DNA of 64,000 bases from Gephyromycinifex aptenodytis. Lineage in GTDB: Bacteria; Actinomycetota; Actinomycetes; Actinomycetales; Dermatophilaceae. Under the pieces are notes generated by a model. The model saw only the letters and a program-made list of their open reading frames with translations. It was not told where the DNA came from and did no database searches. A program made the position numbers and the translations under genes. Position 1 is the first letter of the stretch, and every line of letters begins with the position of its first letter. Positions 47,195 to 56,479 of this stretch are shown here, piece after piece. The stretch lies in contig NZ_CP051155.1 of assembly GCF_012277275.1 (NCBI RefSeq), positions 1,116,001-1,180,000 of the forward strand, in the 5' to 3' direction.

Positions 47195-49588
47195 GTGGCC
47201 ACCGTCGCCACCACCCACCTCGATCCCGCGCCGCCACCACGAATGTCGTCTCGGGACCGGCGATGGTGGGTCGCCCTCGTCACCATCGTTCTCGGCTCGT
47301 TCGCAGTCCTGCTGTGGATGGGCCTGCAGATCCAAGAGTCCAAGCCGCCCATCCCCACGCGCGTCGTGGACGCATCCGGGCAGACACTCCTCGGCGGCGA
47401 TGACGTCATGGACGGCCAGCGGGTTTGGCAGTCCATCGGCGGCCAGCAGATCGGTTCAGTCTGGGGACACGGTGCGTATGTCGCGCCGGACTGGACCGCC
47501 GATTGGCTGCACCGCGAGGCCGTCGCCGTCATGGACAGCTACGCCCAGGACGAGGGCCTGCCCAGCTATGCGGCGGCCACGCCGGAACAGCAGGCGGCAC
47601 TCAAGGCCCGGATGAAGGCCTCGATGCGCACCAACACCTACGACCCGGCCACCGGCACCATCACCCTGGACCAGGCCCGCAGTGACGCCTTCCGCGCGAA
47701 CGCGGCGCACTACGCCGACATCTTCACCCAAGGCCACGAGCGATACGCCATCCCCAGCGGCACGGTCGACGATCCGGAAGCCATGCGTCAGATGAACGCC
47801 TTCTTCTGGTGGAGCAGCTGGGCAGCTTCGACGGATGCGCCCGCAGATGATGCCTCCTACACCCGTAACTGGCCGCACGAGCCCCTCATCGACAATGTGC
47901 CGACGCCCACCAACATCTTGTGGAGCATGATCAGCTTCATCCTGCTTCTCGGCGGCATCGCCGGAATGGTCTGGTACCACAACTTCCACACGGACGACGA
48001 TGAGGTCACCACCTCACCGCCGGACTCCGACCCCCTGCTCGGATACGAACCGACGCCCTCTCAGAAGGCCACGCTGAAGTACTTCTTCGTCGTCGGCGCC
48101 ATGTTCGTCCTGCAGATCGCCATGGGCATCCTGTCGGCGCACTACGGGGTCGAGGGTGCAGCGCTGTACGGCATCCCGATCGACACGATCTTGCCGTACG
48201 CCGTCGTGCGCACCTGGCACACGCAGCTGGGCATCCTGTGGATCGCCACGGCCTGGCTCGCCACCGGCCTTTACGTGGCCCCCGCCGTGGGCGGACGTGA
48301 ACCCAAGCTGCAACGCCTCGGTGTCAACATCCTCTTCGGCGCCCTCGTCCTGGTCGTCGCGGGCTCTATGGTCGGCCAGTGGTTCTCGATCACCGGCCGC
48401 ATGGGCTACGGGACCGAGTTGAGCTGGTGGCTCGGCACGACGGGTATGGAGTACCTGGACCTGGCCCGGACCTGGCAGATCGGGTTGTTCATCGGCCTGT
48501 TCCTCTGGCTGTTCCTCATGACCCGCGGCATGTGGCCGGCGCTGCGCCGCGCCCGCAAGGAGGGACACCTCTCGCCCACGCAGACCGCCCCGCTGGCCGG
48601 CGGCTCGCAGCGCACCCTCATCATCATGCTGCTGATCAGTTGCCTGGCAATCGCCTCGTTCTTCGGTGCCGCGTTCGGGATGGGCCACGACACGCATCTG
48701 TCCATCACCGAGTACTGGCGCTGGTGGGTTGTCCACCTGTGGGTTGAGGGCTTCTTCGAGGTCTTCGCCACGGTCGTGATCGCATTTCTGTTCAGCCGAC
48801 TGGGTTTGGTGCGTCCGGCGATGTCGGCCACCGCAACCCTGGCTGCGACGACGATCTTCCTGCTCGGCGGGATCATCGGCACCGGGCATCACCTGTACTT
48901 CACCGGCGCCAACGACCCCGTGATGGCCTGGAGCGCCTCGTTCAGCGCTCTGGAAGTCGTGCCGCTGGCGCTGATGGGCTTCGAGGCCTTCCGCAACCTG
49001 CGCATCCTGCGGGTGAGCGAATGGGTCAACGGCTACAAGTGGGCGATCTACTTCTTCGTCTCCGTCTCGTTCTGGAACATGCTCGGCGCCGGCGTCTTCG
49101 GGTTCCTCATCAACCCGCCGATCTCGCTGTTCTACGTGCAGGGGCTCAACCTGACCCCGCTGCACGCCCACACGGCCCTTTTCGGCGTGTACGGCATGCT
49201 CGGCATCGGGCTGATGCTCTTCTGCGTCCGCAGCCTCATGCCGGGCCGGGAGTGGAACGACTGGCCGCTCAAGCTCGGCTTCTGGGCGATGAACGGCGGG
49301 CTCTTTCTCATGGCGATGCTCAGTCTGCTGCCGCTGGGCCTGTCTCAGGCGTGGGCGAGCATCTCCGAAGGCCTGTGGTACGCGCGCAGTTCAGAGTTCC
49401 TGTACACCCCGGCGATGACCGTACTGCGCTGGATGCGCACCCCCGGCGACGTGCTGTTCGGCGTGGGCGCTCTCTCTATCGGCCTGTTCATGGTCGGTCT
49501 GCTCACGGGCCACTCGATCCGTAACCACGGACCCAGCACCCGGCAGGGGTCGCTGGGGACTGACGACGAGAAAGCCCGCATGCCCTGA
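47195..49588 (+). CDS. norZ: Quinol-dependent nitric oxide reductase (qNOR)
   Basis: Single-subunit heme-copper-superfamily enzyme of 797 residues that reduces NO to N2O with quinol. One N-terminal helix (about 26-45) is followed by an extracellular hydrophilic domain lacking any Cys-x-x-Cys-His heme c motif, which separates qNOR from the cytochrome-c-dependent type. The catalytic subunit has about 12 further helices (from about 290) with His residues in Gly-His-Asp-Thr-His, His-Leu-Trp-Val-Glu-Gly-Phe-Phe-Glu-Val, Gly-Thr-Gly-His-His-Leu-Tyr-Phe and Leu-His-Ala-His. The start is GTG with GAAGGAG 5 nt upstream. It stands alone, so NO detoxification is more likely than full denitrification. 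Confidence 0.94.
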   Translation: MATVATTHLDPAPPPRMSSRDRRWWVALVTIVLGSFAVLLWMGLQIQESKPPIPTRVVDASGQTLLGGDDVMDGQRVWQSIGGQQIGSVWGHGAYVAPDWTADWLHREAVAVMDSYAQDEGLPSYAAATPEQQAALKARMKASMRTNTYDPATGTITLDQARSDAFRANAAHYADIFTQGHERYAIPSGTVDDPEAMRQMNAFFWWSSWAASTDAPADDASYTRNWPHEPLIDNVPTPTNILWSMISFILLLGGIAGMVWYHNFHTDDDEVTTSPPDSDPLLGYEPTPSQKATLKYFFVVGAMFVLQIAMGILSAHYGVEGAALYGIPIDTILPYAVVRTWHTQLGILWIATAWLATGLYVAPAVGGREPKLQRLGVNILFGALVLVVAGSMVGQWFSITGRMGYGTELSWWLGTTGMEYLDLARTWQIGLFIGLFLWLFLMTRGMWPALRRARKEGHLSPTQTAPLAGGSQRTLIIMLLISCLAIASFFGAAFGMGHDTHLSITEYWRWWVVHLWVEGFFEVFATVVIAFLFSRLGLVRPAMSATATLAATTIFLLGGIIGTGHHLYFTGANDPVMAWSASFSALEVVPLALMGFEAFRNLRILRVSEWVNGYKWAIYFFVSVSFWNMLGAGVFGFLINPPISLFYVQGLNLTPLHAHTALFGVYGMLGIGLMLFCVRSLMPGREWNDWPLKLGFWAMNGGLFLMAMLSLLPLGLSQAWASISEGLWYARSSEFLYTPAMTVLRWMRTPGDVLFGVGALSIGLFMVGLLTGHSIRNHGPSTRQGSLGTDDEKARMP

Positions 49589-49607
49589 GCACCACCGTCG
49601 CATCGGC

Positions 49608-49646
49608 CTCGGGGGTGGTCAGGCTCGCCCCTTCGCCACCCCCGAG
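49608..49646 (+). terminator. Terminator after qNOR gene
   Basis: An 11-bp perfect stem CTCGGGGGTGG with its complement and a 17-nt loop, starting about 20 bp after the stop codon. Confidence 0.7.
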
Positions 49647-49737
49647 ACTGGCCGTCTGCGACAGACGGGATTCCCCTGCCTCCGGCGCCCGCCCCAAGTC
49701 GCCGGGTTACCCCGCACCGTTGGCCGTCCCGCGCCAC

Positions 49738-49743
49738 TACCGT
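49738..49743 (+). promoter_or_regulatory. -10 hexamer TACCGT, leaderless start of CBS gene
   Basis: TACCGT followed by 6 nt and ATG at 49750, with no ribosome site. It decides the start over a longer open frame. Confidence 0.6.
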
Positions 49744-49749
49744 TGGTGC

Positions 49750-50181
49750 ATGCGTATCAGCGACCTCATCCGCGCCAAGGGCTCCGACGTCGTCACCGTG
49801 GCGCCCGACGCCTCGGTGGCCGACCTTCTCTCCTTGCTGGCCGAACACGGGATCGGCGCCGTCGTCGTCTCCGCCGACGGCTCCCACATCGACGGCATCG
49901 TCAGTGAGCGAGACGTCGTCCGGCACCTGCCACGGGTCGGCGCCGAACTGTTGGCCTCCCCGGTGCGCGACATCATGTCGGCCGATGTCTACACCTGCAC
50001 CCAGTCCTCCGTCGTCGCCGATCTGGCCGGGATGATGACCGAGCACCGCTTCCGCCACGTTCCCGTGGTCGATGAGGACAAGAAGCTCATGGCCATTGTC
50101 AGCATCGGCGACGTCGTCAAGGCGCGCACCCAGATGTTGGAAAGCGAACGCGACGACCTAGTCGGTTACATCCAGCAGTGA
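49750..50181 (+). CDS. CBS-pair protein
   Basis: Cytosolic protein of 143 residues made almost wholly of two CBS domains (about residues 5-65 and 73-130), which usually bind adenosyl nucleotides. Each domain shows the expected beta-alpha-beta-beta-alpha pattern, with Gly-Ile-Val-Ser-Glu-Arg-Asp-Val-Val and Ala-Ile-Val-Ser-Ile-Gly-Asp-Val-Val as their C-terminal strands and helices. The C-terminal tail Glu-Arg-Asp-Asp-Leu-Val-Gly-Tyr-Ile matches a widespread single CBS-pair family of unknown function. It has the same length as mycobacterial Hrp1 but lacks clear similarity to it. Own leaderless promoter upstream and a strong terminator downstream. Confidence 0.88.
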   Translation: MRISDLIRAKGSDVVTVAPDASVADLLSLLAEHGIGAVVVSADGSHIDGIVSERDVVRHLPRVGAELLASPVRDIMSADVYTCTQSSVVADLAGMMTEHRFRHVPVVDEDKKLMAIVSIGDVVKARTQMLESERDDLVGYIQQ

Positions 50182-50221
50182 CCCTGGGGAATGGGCGGCA
50201 TTCCCGCTCATTCCCCCATGG

Positions 50222-50258
50222 AATCCCCGTGTGCTCGGTGAGCACACGGGGATTTTTT
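50222..50258 (+). terminator. Intrinsic terminator after CBS gene
   Basis: A 15-bp perfect stem (AATCCCCGTGTGCTC with its complement) with a 3-nt loop followed by TTTT. It is the most classical rho-independent terminator in the window. Confidence 0.92.
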
Positions 50259-50308
50259 GTGTCCGCTCAACGGGCGAAGAGGTCGCAAATAGATCACAAT
50301 GGGTCACA

Positions 50309-50324
50309 TGTGATGTGGATCACC
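50309..50324 (+). promoter_or_regulatory. CRP/GlxR-like site upstream of peptide ABC operon
   Basis: TGTGA-N6-TCACC differs at one base from the CRP-family consensus TGTGA-N6-TCACA. It overlaps a perfect TCACATGTGA palindrome (50304-50313). A TAGGGT -10-like element lies at 50337-50342, so the site would sit near -33. Confidence 0.4.
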
Positions 50325-50393
50325 CTTCGAGTGTCTTAGGGTCACGCACATTCCCCGGTCGAGTGTTCGCGGCCACGTCAGAGAGGCCCAAAA

Positions 50394-52064
50394 ATGTTCA
50401 GAAGCCGTTCAGTTGCTGCCATCGCAGCCTCGTCTTTCCTCGTCCTCGGGCTCAGCGCCTGCGCTGAATCGCAACGTGAGGAAGGAGGCGGCGGTTCAGG
50501 ATCGGGTGGTGGAACCTTCACCTTCGGCGCCGCCGGGGCACCCAAGGTTTTCGACCCCTTCTACGCCACCGACGGCGAGACCTTCCGCGTCTCGCGGCAG
50601 ATGATGCAAGGCCTCGTCGGCTTCAAGGACGGGACCGCCGACCCCGAACCGGGCCTGGCTACTGAATGGACACCCAGCGAGGACGGCCTGACCTGGACCT
50701 TCAAATTGCGTGAAGACGTCAAGTTCCACGATGGCACCGATTTCAACGCTGACGCGGTCTGCAAGAACTTCGAGCGCATGTACAACCAGACCGGCGCCGG
50801 CGCCACCGCGGCAGTCTCGCAGTACTGGTTCGATAACTTCGGCGGATTCAAGGACGGCAAGGAGCCTTCCCTGTACAAATTCTGCACGGTCAAGGACCCG
50901 ACTACCGTCGAGCTCGGCCTAACCCGCGTGACCAGCAAGTTCCCGGCCCTGCTCGGCCTGCCCTCGTTCTCGATGCAGAGCCCGACCGCGATGGAGAAGT
51001 ACAACGCCAACACCGTCACCGCCCAAGGTGAAGGCTTCGTTTTCCCCGAGTACGCCATGGAACACCCGGTCGGCACCGGCCCGATGCAGTTCGGTTCCTA
51101 CGACCAGGCCAACAAGACGATCACGCTGAAGAAGTTCGATGACTACTGGGGTGAAAAGGCCAAGATCGACAAGCTGGTTTTCAAAATCATCCCGGACGAG
51201 AGCGCCCGCCGTCAGGAACTGCAGGCAGGCAGCATCCAGGGCTATGACTTCCCGAACCCGGTCGACTGGCAGGCGCTGAAGGGGGCCGGGGCAGAGGTCA
51301 AGGTGCGCCCCGCCTTCAACATTCTCTACCTCGGCATGAACTCCACGACGATGCCGGAGTTGAAAGACCTCAAGGTGCGCCAGGCGCTCATGCACGCCAT
51401 CAACCGCGAGCAGATCGTCAAGACCCAGCTGCCCGAGGGCGCGACCGCCGCCTCGCAGTTCGTCCCGGACACCGTCGCCGGGTACAACAAGGACCTCAAG
51501 GTCCCCGCCTACGACCCGGCCAAGGCCAAGCAGATGCTGACCGAGGCCGGCGCCGCAGGGATGACGGTCAACTTCTGGTACCCCTCTGAGGTGACGCGGC
51601 CGTATATGCCTGCACCGCAGAAGATCTACGAAGCGATTCGCACCGACCTCGAGGCCGTCGGCCTGAAGGTCAAGCCCACGGTCAAGCCCTGGAACGGTGG
51701 TTACCTGGACCAGGTCGACGCCGGTCAGGCCGGGTTGTTCCTGCTCGGGTGGACCGGGGACTACAACACCGCGGACAACTTCATCGGCACGTTCTTCGGC
51801 GACACCGAGAACCGTTTCAAGACCTCCAACTATCCGTGGGGTCAACCTTTGAAGGACGCCCTGCAGGACGCCGACTCCACGGTTGATGAGGGCGAGCGCA
51901 CCGGCAAGTACGAAAAGCTCAACGAGCAGATCATGACCGAGTACCTGCCGGCCATCCCGATCAGCCACTCCCCGCCGGCGATTGTGCTGGCCAAGGGCGT
52001 CAGCGGAGTCACTCCGAGCCCGCTCACCGATGAGACCTTCGACCAGGTCGAACTCGGCGGCTGA
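50394..52064 (+). CDS. Peptide ABC transporter substrate-binding lipoprotein
   Basis: Family 5 extracellular solute-binding protein of 556 residues. The signal peptide ends in the lipobox Leu-Ser-Ala-Cys (Cys near residue 23), followed by a Gly/Ser linker and the DppA/OppA fold. Typical segments are Leu-Ala-Thr-Glu-Trp near residue 86, Phe-Lys-Leu-Arg-Glu-Asp-Val-Lys-Phe-His-Asp-Gly (about 102-113), and Val-Arg-Gln-Ala-Leu-Met-His-Ala-Ile-Asn-Arg. It delivers oligopeptides or dipeptides to the permease encoded downstream; the precise ligand is unknown. AGAGAGG precedes the ATG. First gene of a five-gene operon with a CRP-like site in its promoter. Confidence 0.92.
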   Translation: MFRSRSVAAIAASSFLVLGLSACAESQREEGGGGSGSGGGTFTFGAAGAPKVFDPFYATDGETFRVSRQMMQGLVGFKDGTADPEPGLATEWTPSEDGLTWTFKLREDVKFHDGTDFNADAVCKNFERMYNQTGAGATAAVSQYWFDNFGGFKDGKEPSLYKFCTVKDPTTVELGLTRVTSKFPALLGLPSFSMQSPTAMEKYNANTVTAQGEGFVFPEYAMEHPVGTGPMQFGSYDQANKTITLKKFDDYWGEKAKIDKLVFKIIPDESARRQELQAGSIQGYDFPNPVDWQALKGAGAEVKVRPAFNILYLGMNSTTMPELKDLKVRQALMHAINREQIVKTQLPEGATAASQFVPDTVAGYNKDLKVPAYDPAKAKQMLTEAGAAGMTVNFWYPSEVTRPYMPAPQKIYEAIRTDLEAVGLKVKPTVKPWNGGYLDQVDAGQAGLFLLGWTGDYNTADNFIGTFFGDTENRFKTSNYPWGQPLKDALQDADSTVDEGERTGKYEKLNEQIMTEYLPAIPISHSPPAIVLAKGVSGVTPSPLTDETFDQVELGG

Positions 52065-52143
52065 TGCTTTGACCCACGGGCTTCCCCTGCCGGCAGTGTG
52101 ACCGGAAGGGGACGCCCGCCTCGACGGGCTCGGAGGTCCACCT

Positions 52144-53151
52144 GTGCTGCGTTACATTTTCAGACGTCTTCTTCAGATGGTGGGCGTCGTTTTCGTCCTG
52201 TCCATCCTGCTCTTCGCCTGGCTGCGTTCTCTGCCCGGCGGGCCGGTCTCAGCGCTTCTGGGCGAGCGCGCAACTGCGGAAACCCGCGCCCAACTCCAAG
52301 CCGCGCTCGGCCTTGACCAACCCATCTGGGTGCAGTACCTGAAGTTCCTCGGTCGCGCGGCACACGGCGATTTCGGCCCTTCCACCGGCGTGCTGCCCGG
52401 CGTGGACGCCTTGCAGATCCTGCTTTCCCGCCTGCCTGCCACCATCGAGTTGTCGGTGGTGGCAATCGTGTTGGCGGTGATCGTCGGGGTACCTGCGGGC
52501 TATCTGGCCGCCCGCCACCGCGGCGGGGTCCTGGACACCGGTGGGGTGCTGATGTCCCTGGTCGGGGTCGCCGTACCGGTCTTCTTCCTGGCGTTCCTGC
52601 TGAAGTACGTCTTCGCCGTCGAGTTGGGGTGGCTACCGGTCTCGGGTCGCCAAGACCCGATCAACGCCACTCGCGTCACCGGGTTCTTTCTGTTGGACGG
52701 AGTAGTGACCCGGGAGTGGGACGCCGTCTGGAGCGCCCTGAAGCACCTCGTGCTGCCTGCCCTGGCGCTGTCGACCATCCCGTTCGCGGTGATCTTCCGC
52801 ATCACGCGGGCCAGCGTCCTCGACGTGCTGGACGAGGACTATGTCCGAACCGCCGAGGCGAAAGGTCTGACCTCAGCGGTGATCCGTAACCGCCATGTGC
52901 TGCGCAACGCGATGCTGCCGGTGGTGACCACGATCGGTTTGCAGATCGGGGCACTGCTGGCCGGTGCGGTGTTGACCGAGCGTGTCTTCAACTTTCCCGG
53001 CATCGGCGAAGCGCTTGCATTGGCCTTCGAGCGGCGCGACTACGCCGTGCTTCAAGTGCTGATCCTGGCCGCGGCGGCGGTCTACGTCTTCGTCAATCTG
53101 CTCGTCGATGTGCTCTACGCCGTCATCGACCCGCGCGTCCGGACCAGGTGA
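52144..53151 (+). CDS. Peptide ABC transporter permease, DppB type
   Basis: First permease of the importer, 335 residues with six transmembrane helices. The N-terminal OppB/DppB segment Met-Leu-Arg-Tyr-Ile-Phe-Arg-Arg-Leu-Leu-Gln-Met is followed by a large extracellular loop with Arg-Ala-Gln-Leu...Leu-Gly-Leu-Asp-Gln-Pro-Ile. The cytosolic EAA loop Thr-Ala-Glu-Ala-Lys-Gly-Leu (about residues 238-244) contacts the ATPases. The start is GTG with GGAGG upstream. It lies about 80 bp after the binding-protein gene and 6 bp before the second permease gene. Confidence 0.93.
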   Translation: MLRYIFRRLLQMVGVVFVLSILLFAWLRSLPGGPVSALLGERATAETRAQLQAALGLDQPIWVQYLKFLGRAAHGDFGPSTGVLPGVDALQILLSRLPATIELSVVAIVLAVIVGVPAGYLAARHRGGVLDTGGVLMSLVGVAVPVFFLAFLLKYVFAVELGWLPVSGRQDPINATRVTGFFLLDGVVTREWDAVWSALKHLVLPALALSTIPFAVIFRITRASVLDVLDEDYVRTAEAKGLTSAVIRNRHVLRNAMLPVVTTIGLQIGALLAGAVLTERVFNFPGIGEALALAFERRDYAVLQVLILAAAAVYVFVNLLVDVLYAVIDPRVRTR

Positions 53152-53157
53152 GCGCCC

Positions 53158-54123
53158 ATGAACTCGCGTAAGAAAGCACGCATTGACTCACTGGCCGCCA
53201 CCCCCGGCGCTTCGCTGGCCGTCGCGGACGCCGGAACCGTCGCCGAAGGAGAGGGCGTCAGTCTGCTGGCCAGCGCCTGGAGTCGGCTGCGCCGCAACGT
53301 CCTATTCCTCATCGGGCTCGGCATCGTCTCGCTGTTCGTCGTCCTGGCGCTGCTCTCGCCCTGGATCACCCCGCATGATCCAGCAGCCCAGTTGCTCATC
53401 GAACAGGTGCGCCAGCAGACCAATCCTGTCCCGGGCCCGCAGCCTGGCTTTCCCCTCGGCGCTGACCAAGCGGGACGCGACCTGCTCTCGCGGTTGATCG
53501 CAGGCAGCCGTCAGACGCTGTACGTCGGCGTCTTCGCCACCGTCGGCGGGCTGACTGGCGGGCTGATCCTGGGGACCTTGGCCGGCGCCTTCGGCGGCTG
53601 GATCGACGCACTGGTCATGCGCCTCGTCGACGTGATGCTCTCCATCCCCAGCCTGCTCATGGCGTTCTCCATCGCCGCGATCTTCTCTCAGCCCTCGCAG
53701 TGGACGGTGATCATCGCCATCGCCATCGTGCAGATTCCGATTTTCGCCCGGTTGCTGCGCGGCTCGATGATCGCCCAACGGCACAGCGACCACGTGTTGG
53801 CCGCTCGGGCGTTAGGCGTCAAGAAGGCGCCCATCGTGTTTCGACACATGCTCCCCAACGCCCTCGGACCGGTAATCGTGCAAGCAACGCTGGTGCTGGC
53901 AGTGGCCATCATCGATGCCGCAGCGTTGTCCTTCTTGGGGCTGGGCAATCCCGATGATCGCGCCCCGGAATGGGGGCAGATGCTCGGCGCCGCGCAGCAA
54001 TACCTGGCCGGCTACCCGCATCTGGCTTTCTACCCGGCGATCTGCATCATCGTCGTCGCGCTGGGCTTCACCCTGATGGGTGAGTCGCTGCGTGAGGCGC
54101 TGGACCCCAAGACGAGGCGATGA
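53158..54123 (+). CDS. Peptide ABC transporter permease, DppC type
   Basis: Second permease, 321 residues. A cytosolic N-terminal stretch of about 40 residues precedes the first helix, as usual for DppC/OppC; then Leu-Gly-Ala-Asp-Gln-Ala-Gly-Arg-Asp-Leu-Leu-Ser-Arg (about residues 101-113) and five more helices. The EAA loop is Ala-Ala-Arg-Ala-Leu-Gly-Val-Lys-Lys (about 218-226). It forms the heterodimeric channel with the DppB-type protein. The stop codon overlaps the next start by 4 bp (ATGA). Confidence 0.93.
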   Translation: MNSRKKARIDSLAATPGASLAVADAGTVAEGEGVSLLASAWSRLRRNVLFLIGLGIVSLFVVLALLSPWITPHDPAAQLLIEQVRQQTNPVPGPQPGFPLGADQAGRDLLSRLIAGSRQTLYVGVFATVGGLTGGLILGTLAGAFGGWIDALVMRLVDVMLSIPSLLMAFSIAAIFSQPSQWTVIIAIAIVQIPIFARLLRGSMIAQRHSDHVLAARALGVKKAPIVFRHMLPNALGPVIVQATLVLAVAIIDAAALSFLGLGNPDDRAPEWGQMLGAAQQYLAGYPHLAFYPAICIIVVALGFTLMGESLREALDPKTRR

Positions 54124-55178
54124 GGACCATGAGCGGCTCTAGCGCAACATCCAGCACGAAGCGCCCGCAGGCCGCACCCGGTGATGGCCCCCTGCTGCGG
54201 GTGCGCGACCTGAGCGTGGAGTTCATCCGGCAAGGAACCGAACCCTTCACCGCGGTCGACCATGTTTCCTTCGATGTCCACCCGGGACAGACGGTCGGGC
54301 TGGTCGGCGAGTCCGGTTGCGGGAAGTCGGTGACCTCGCTGGCGATCATGGGGCTGCTGCCCCGGCGTGGCAACCGGGTGAGCGGAACTGTGGAATTCGA
54401 AGACACGGACCTGCTCACCCTCGGTGACGCCGCGATGCGTGATCGCCGCGGCCGCGACGTAGCCATGATCTTCCAAGACCCGCTCAGCTCGCTGAACCCG
54501 GTGGTGCCCATCGGCCTCCAAGTCACCGAAGTCATCGAACGCCACCGCGGGCTCAAACGCTCCGAAGCGATGAGACAAGCCGAGGATCTGCTACGCAAGG
54601 TAGGCATCCCCGACCCCAACCGGCGACTGAAGGAGTACCCGCACCAACTCTCCGGCGGGATGCGCCAACGCGCGCTCATCGCGATGGCCCTGGCCTGCGA
54701 GCCGCGCCTGCTCATCGCCGACGAACCCACGACCGCGCTGGACGTGACCATCCAAGCCCAGATCCTCACCCTGCTGCGCGACCTGGTCCAGGAGACGGGT
54801 ACGGCGCTGATCATGATCACCCACGACCTCGGGGTCGTGGCAGGGATCTGTGACCGGGTCAACGTGCTGTACGGCGGCCGGATCGTCGAGCGCGCCGACC
54901 GCCACGAGTTGTTCGCTGACCCCAAACACCCCTACACCGCCGGCCTGCTCGCTTCGGTGCCGCGCCTGGATGCCCCTCGCGGTCAGCGGCTCTCCCCGGT
55001 CCCCGGCTCCGTCAACGACAACCTCCCGTGGACGAGCGCATGCGCCTTCGCCCCGCGCTGCTCCCAACCCGTCGACGTCTGCCGCGAACGCACCCCCGAG
55101 TTGATGAGCGCCGCGCCGGAACCGGCCCAATGCCGCGCCCTGCGCTGCCACAACCCCCTCAGTGAGGTCACCGCATGA
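54120..55178 (+). CDS. Peptide ABC transporter ATPase, DppD type
   Basis: ATP-binding subunit of 352 residues. Walker A Gly-Glu-Ser-Gly-Cys-Gly-Lys-Ser-Val (about 63-71), signature Leu-Ser-Gly-Gly-Met-Arg-Gln-Arg, and Walker B [11 protein letters not shown] are present. The C-terminal oligo_HPY extension carries four Cys residues spaced as in DppD/OppD proteins that bind an Fe-S cluster (Cys-Ala-Phe-Ala-Pro-Arg-Cys...Val-Cys...Cys). ATGA overlaps join it to both neighbours. The N-terminal 25 residues are low complexity; a second Met three codons in is an alternative start. Confidence 0.93.
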   Translation: MRTMSGSSATSSTKRPQAAPGDGPLLRVRDLSVEFIRQGTEPFTAVDHVSFDVHPGQTVGLVGESGCGKSVTSLAIMGLLPRRGNRVSGTVEFEDTDLLTLGDAAMRDRRGRDVAMIFQDPLSSLNPVVPIGLQVTEVIERHRGLKRSEAMRQAEDLLRKVGIPDPNRRLKEYPHQLSGGMRQRALIAMALACEPRLLIADEPTTALDVTIQAQILTLLRDLVQETGTALIMITHDLGVVAGICDRVNVLYGGRIVERADRHELFADPKHPYTAGLLASVPRLDAPRGQRLSPVPGSVNDNLPWTSACAFAPRCSQPVDVCRERTPELMSAAPEPAQCRALRCHNPLSEVTA

Positions 55179-56365
55179 GCCCCGCCACCACGTCGCAGCG
55201 CGCGCACACCCAACAGTCCCCTGAGCAGGATGTGCTCGTGGACGCTCAGGGCGTCAAGGTGCACTTTCCTATCAACCGCGGGATCATCCTGGATCGCACG
55301 GTCGGGCATGTGTACGCGGTCGATGGCGTCGACATGCAGATCCACCGCGGCGAGACCTACGGACTGGTGGGTGAATCAGGTTGCGGTAAATCGACCTTCG
55401 GGCGGGCGCTGCTCAATCTCGAGGACCTGACCGCCGGCAGCGTGCACTTCGACGGTGTTGACATCGCCTCGCTGAAGGGCGAGAAGCTGCGCCGGGCGCG
55501 CAAGCACATGCAGATGGTCTTCCAAGACCCACTCTCCAGCCTGGACCCGCGCCAATCCATCGAGGCGTTGTTGTTGGAGGGCATGCAGGCCCACGGGCTG
55601 CTCACCGACAAGTCGGCAGCAGGCGCACGGCTGTGTGAACTGCTTACCGCCGTGGGGTTACCGACCGCCGCGTTACGTAAGTACCCGCACGAGTTCTCCG
55701 GCGGGCAACGCCAACGGATCGGCATCGCCCGAGCATTGTCGGTCAACCCCAAGCTCATCGTGGCCGACGAACCGGTCAGCGCTCTGGACGTCTCGGTGCA
55801 GGCCCAGGTGGTCAACCTGTTGGAAGACCTGCAGGAAGAATTCGGCCTGACCTACCTGGTCGTGGCCCACGACTTGGCTGTGGTGCGCCACATCAGCGAC
55901 GTCGTCGGGGTGATGTATCTGGGCGGTTTGGTCGAGGAAGCCGACGCGGACGACCTTTACGCCGAGCCGTTGCACCCCTACACCCGGGCGTTGATGTCGG
56001 CAGTGCCCGTGCCGGACCCAGTGGTGGAGGACCGCCGGGAGCGGGTGCTGCTCACCGGTGACCTACCCAGCCCGGCCAACCCGCCCAGTGGCTGTCGCTT
56101 CCACACGCGCTGCCCGTGGCGACAGGAAACACGCTGCGACACCGAACGACCGCAACTGCGCGTCATCGACACAGTCGGCAGCGCCACGATGTCCCGTCCC
56201 CACAAAGTGGCCTGCCACTATGCCCGAGAGATCGCCGGCGGTGCGATCACCCCGCATGCGATCTCGGCCGATTCCGGCGGCATCGCGCCGCGGGCGGAAG
56301 GCCCCGCCAACCCGGTGGGCGTCACTGGCAGCTTCACCGGCCCGGCGTCGCTGTCCGAACTCTAG
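55175..56365 (+). CDS. Peptide ABC transporter ATPase, DppF type
   Basis: Second ATPase, 396 residues. Walker A Gly-Glu-Ser-Gly-Cys-Gly-Lys-Ser-Thr (about 67-75), signature Phe-Ser-Gly-Gly-Gln-Arg-Gln-Arg, Walker B [12 protein letters not shown]. The oligo_HPY region again has a Cys set (Cys-Arg-Phe-His-Thr-Arg-Cys-Pro-Trp). A C-terminal tail of about 45 Gly/Ala/Pro-rich residues extends beyond the family norm. It overlaps the DppD-type gene by 4 bp. It closes the operon and converges with the response-regulator gene; only short hairpins (GACCGG-GAG-CCGGTC) lie between them. Confidence 0.93.
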   Translation: MSPATTSQRAHTQQSPEQDVLVDAQGVKVHFPINRGIILDRTVGHVYAVDGVDMQIHRGETYGLVGESGCGKSTFGRALLNLEDLTAGSVHFDGVDIASLKGEKLRRARKHMQMVFQDPLSSLDPRQSIEALLLEGMQAHGLLTDKSAAGARLCELLTAVGLPTAALRKYPHEFSGGQRQRIGIARALSVNPKLIVADEPVSALDVSVQAQVVNLLEDLQEEFGLTYLVVAHDLAVVRHISDVVGVMYLGGLVEEADADDLYAEPLHPYTRALMSAVPVPDPVVEDRRERVLLTGDLPSPANPPSGCRFHTRCPWRQETRCDTERPQLRVIDTVGSATMSRPHKVACHYAREIAGGAITPHAISADSGGIAPRAEGPANPVGVTGSFTGPASLSEL

Positions 56366-56479
56366 GCGTCGCGTCGGGGCAGGCACGACCGGGAGCCGGT
56401 CCTGGCGGCGCTGTCTGCCCACCCGCTTCGCCGAATGCTGCCGGACCCGGTGCGGGGTCGCCGCAACAGGGGCTCCGGC

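Noticed and set aside
49750-50181. Calling the CBS protein Hrp1
   Set aside because: Length matches but the sequence fits a general CBS-pair family and shows no specific Hrp1 features that I can identify.
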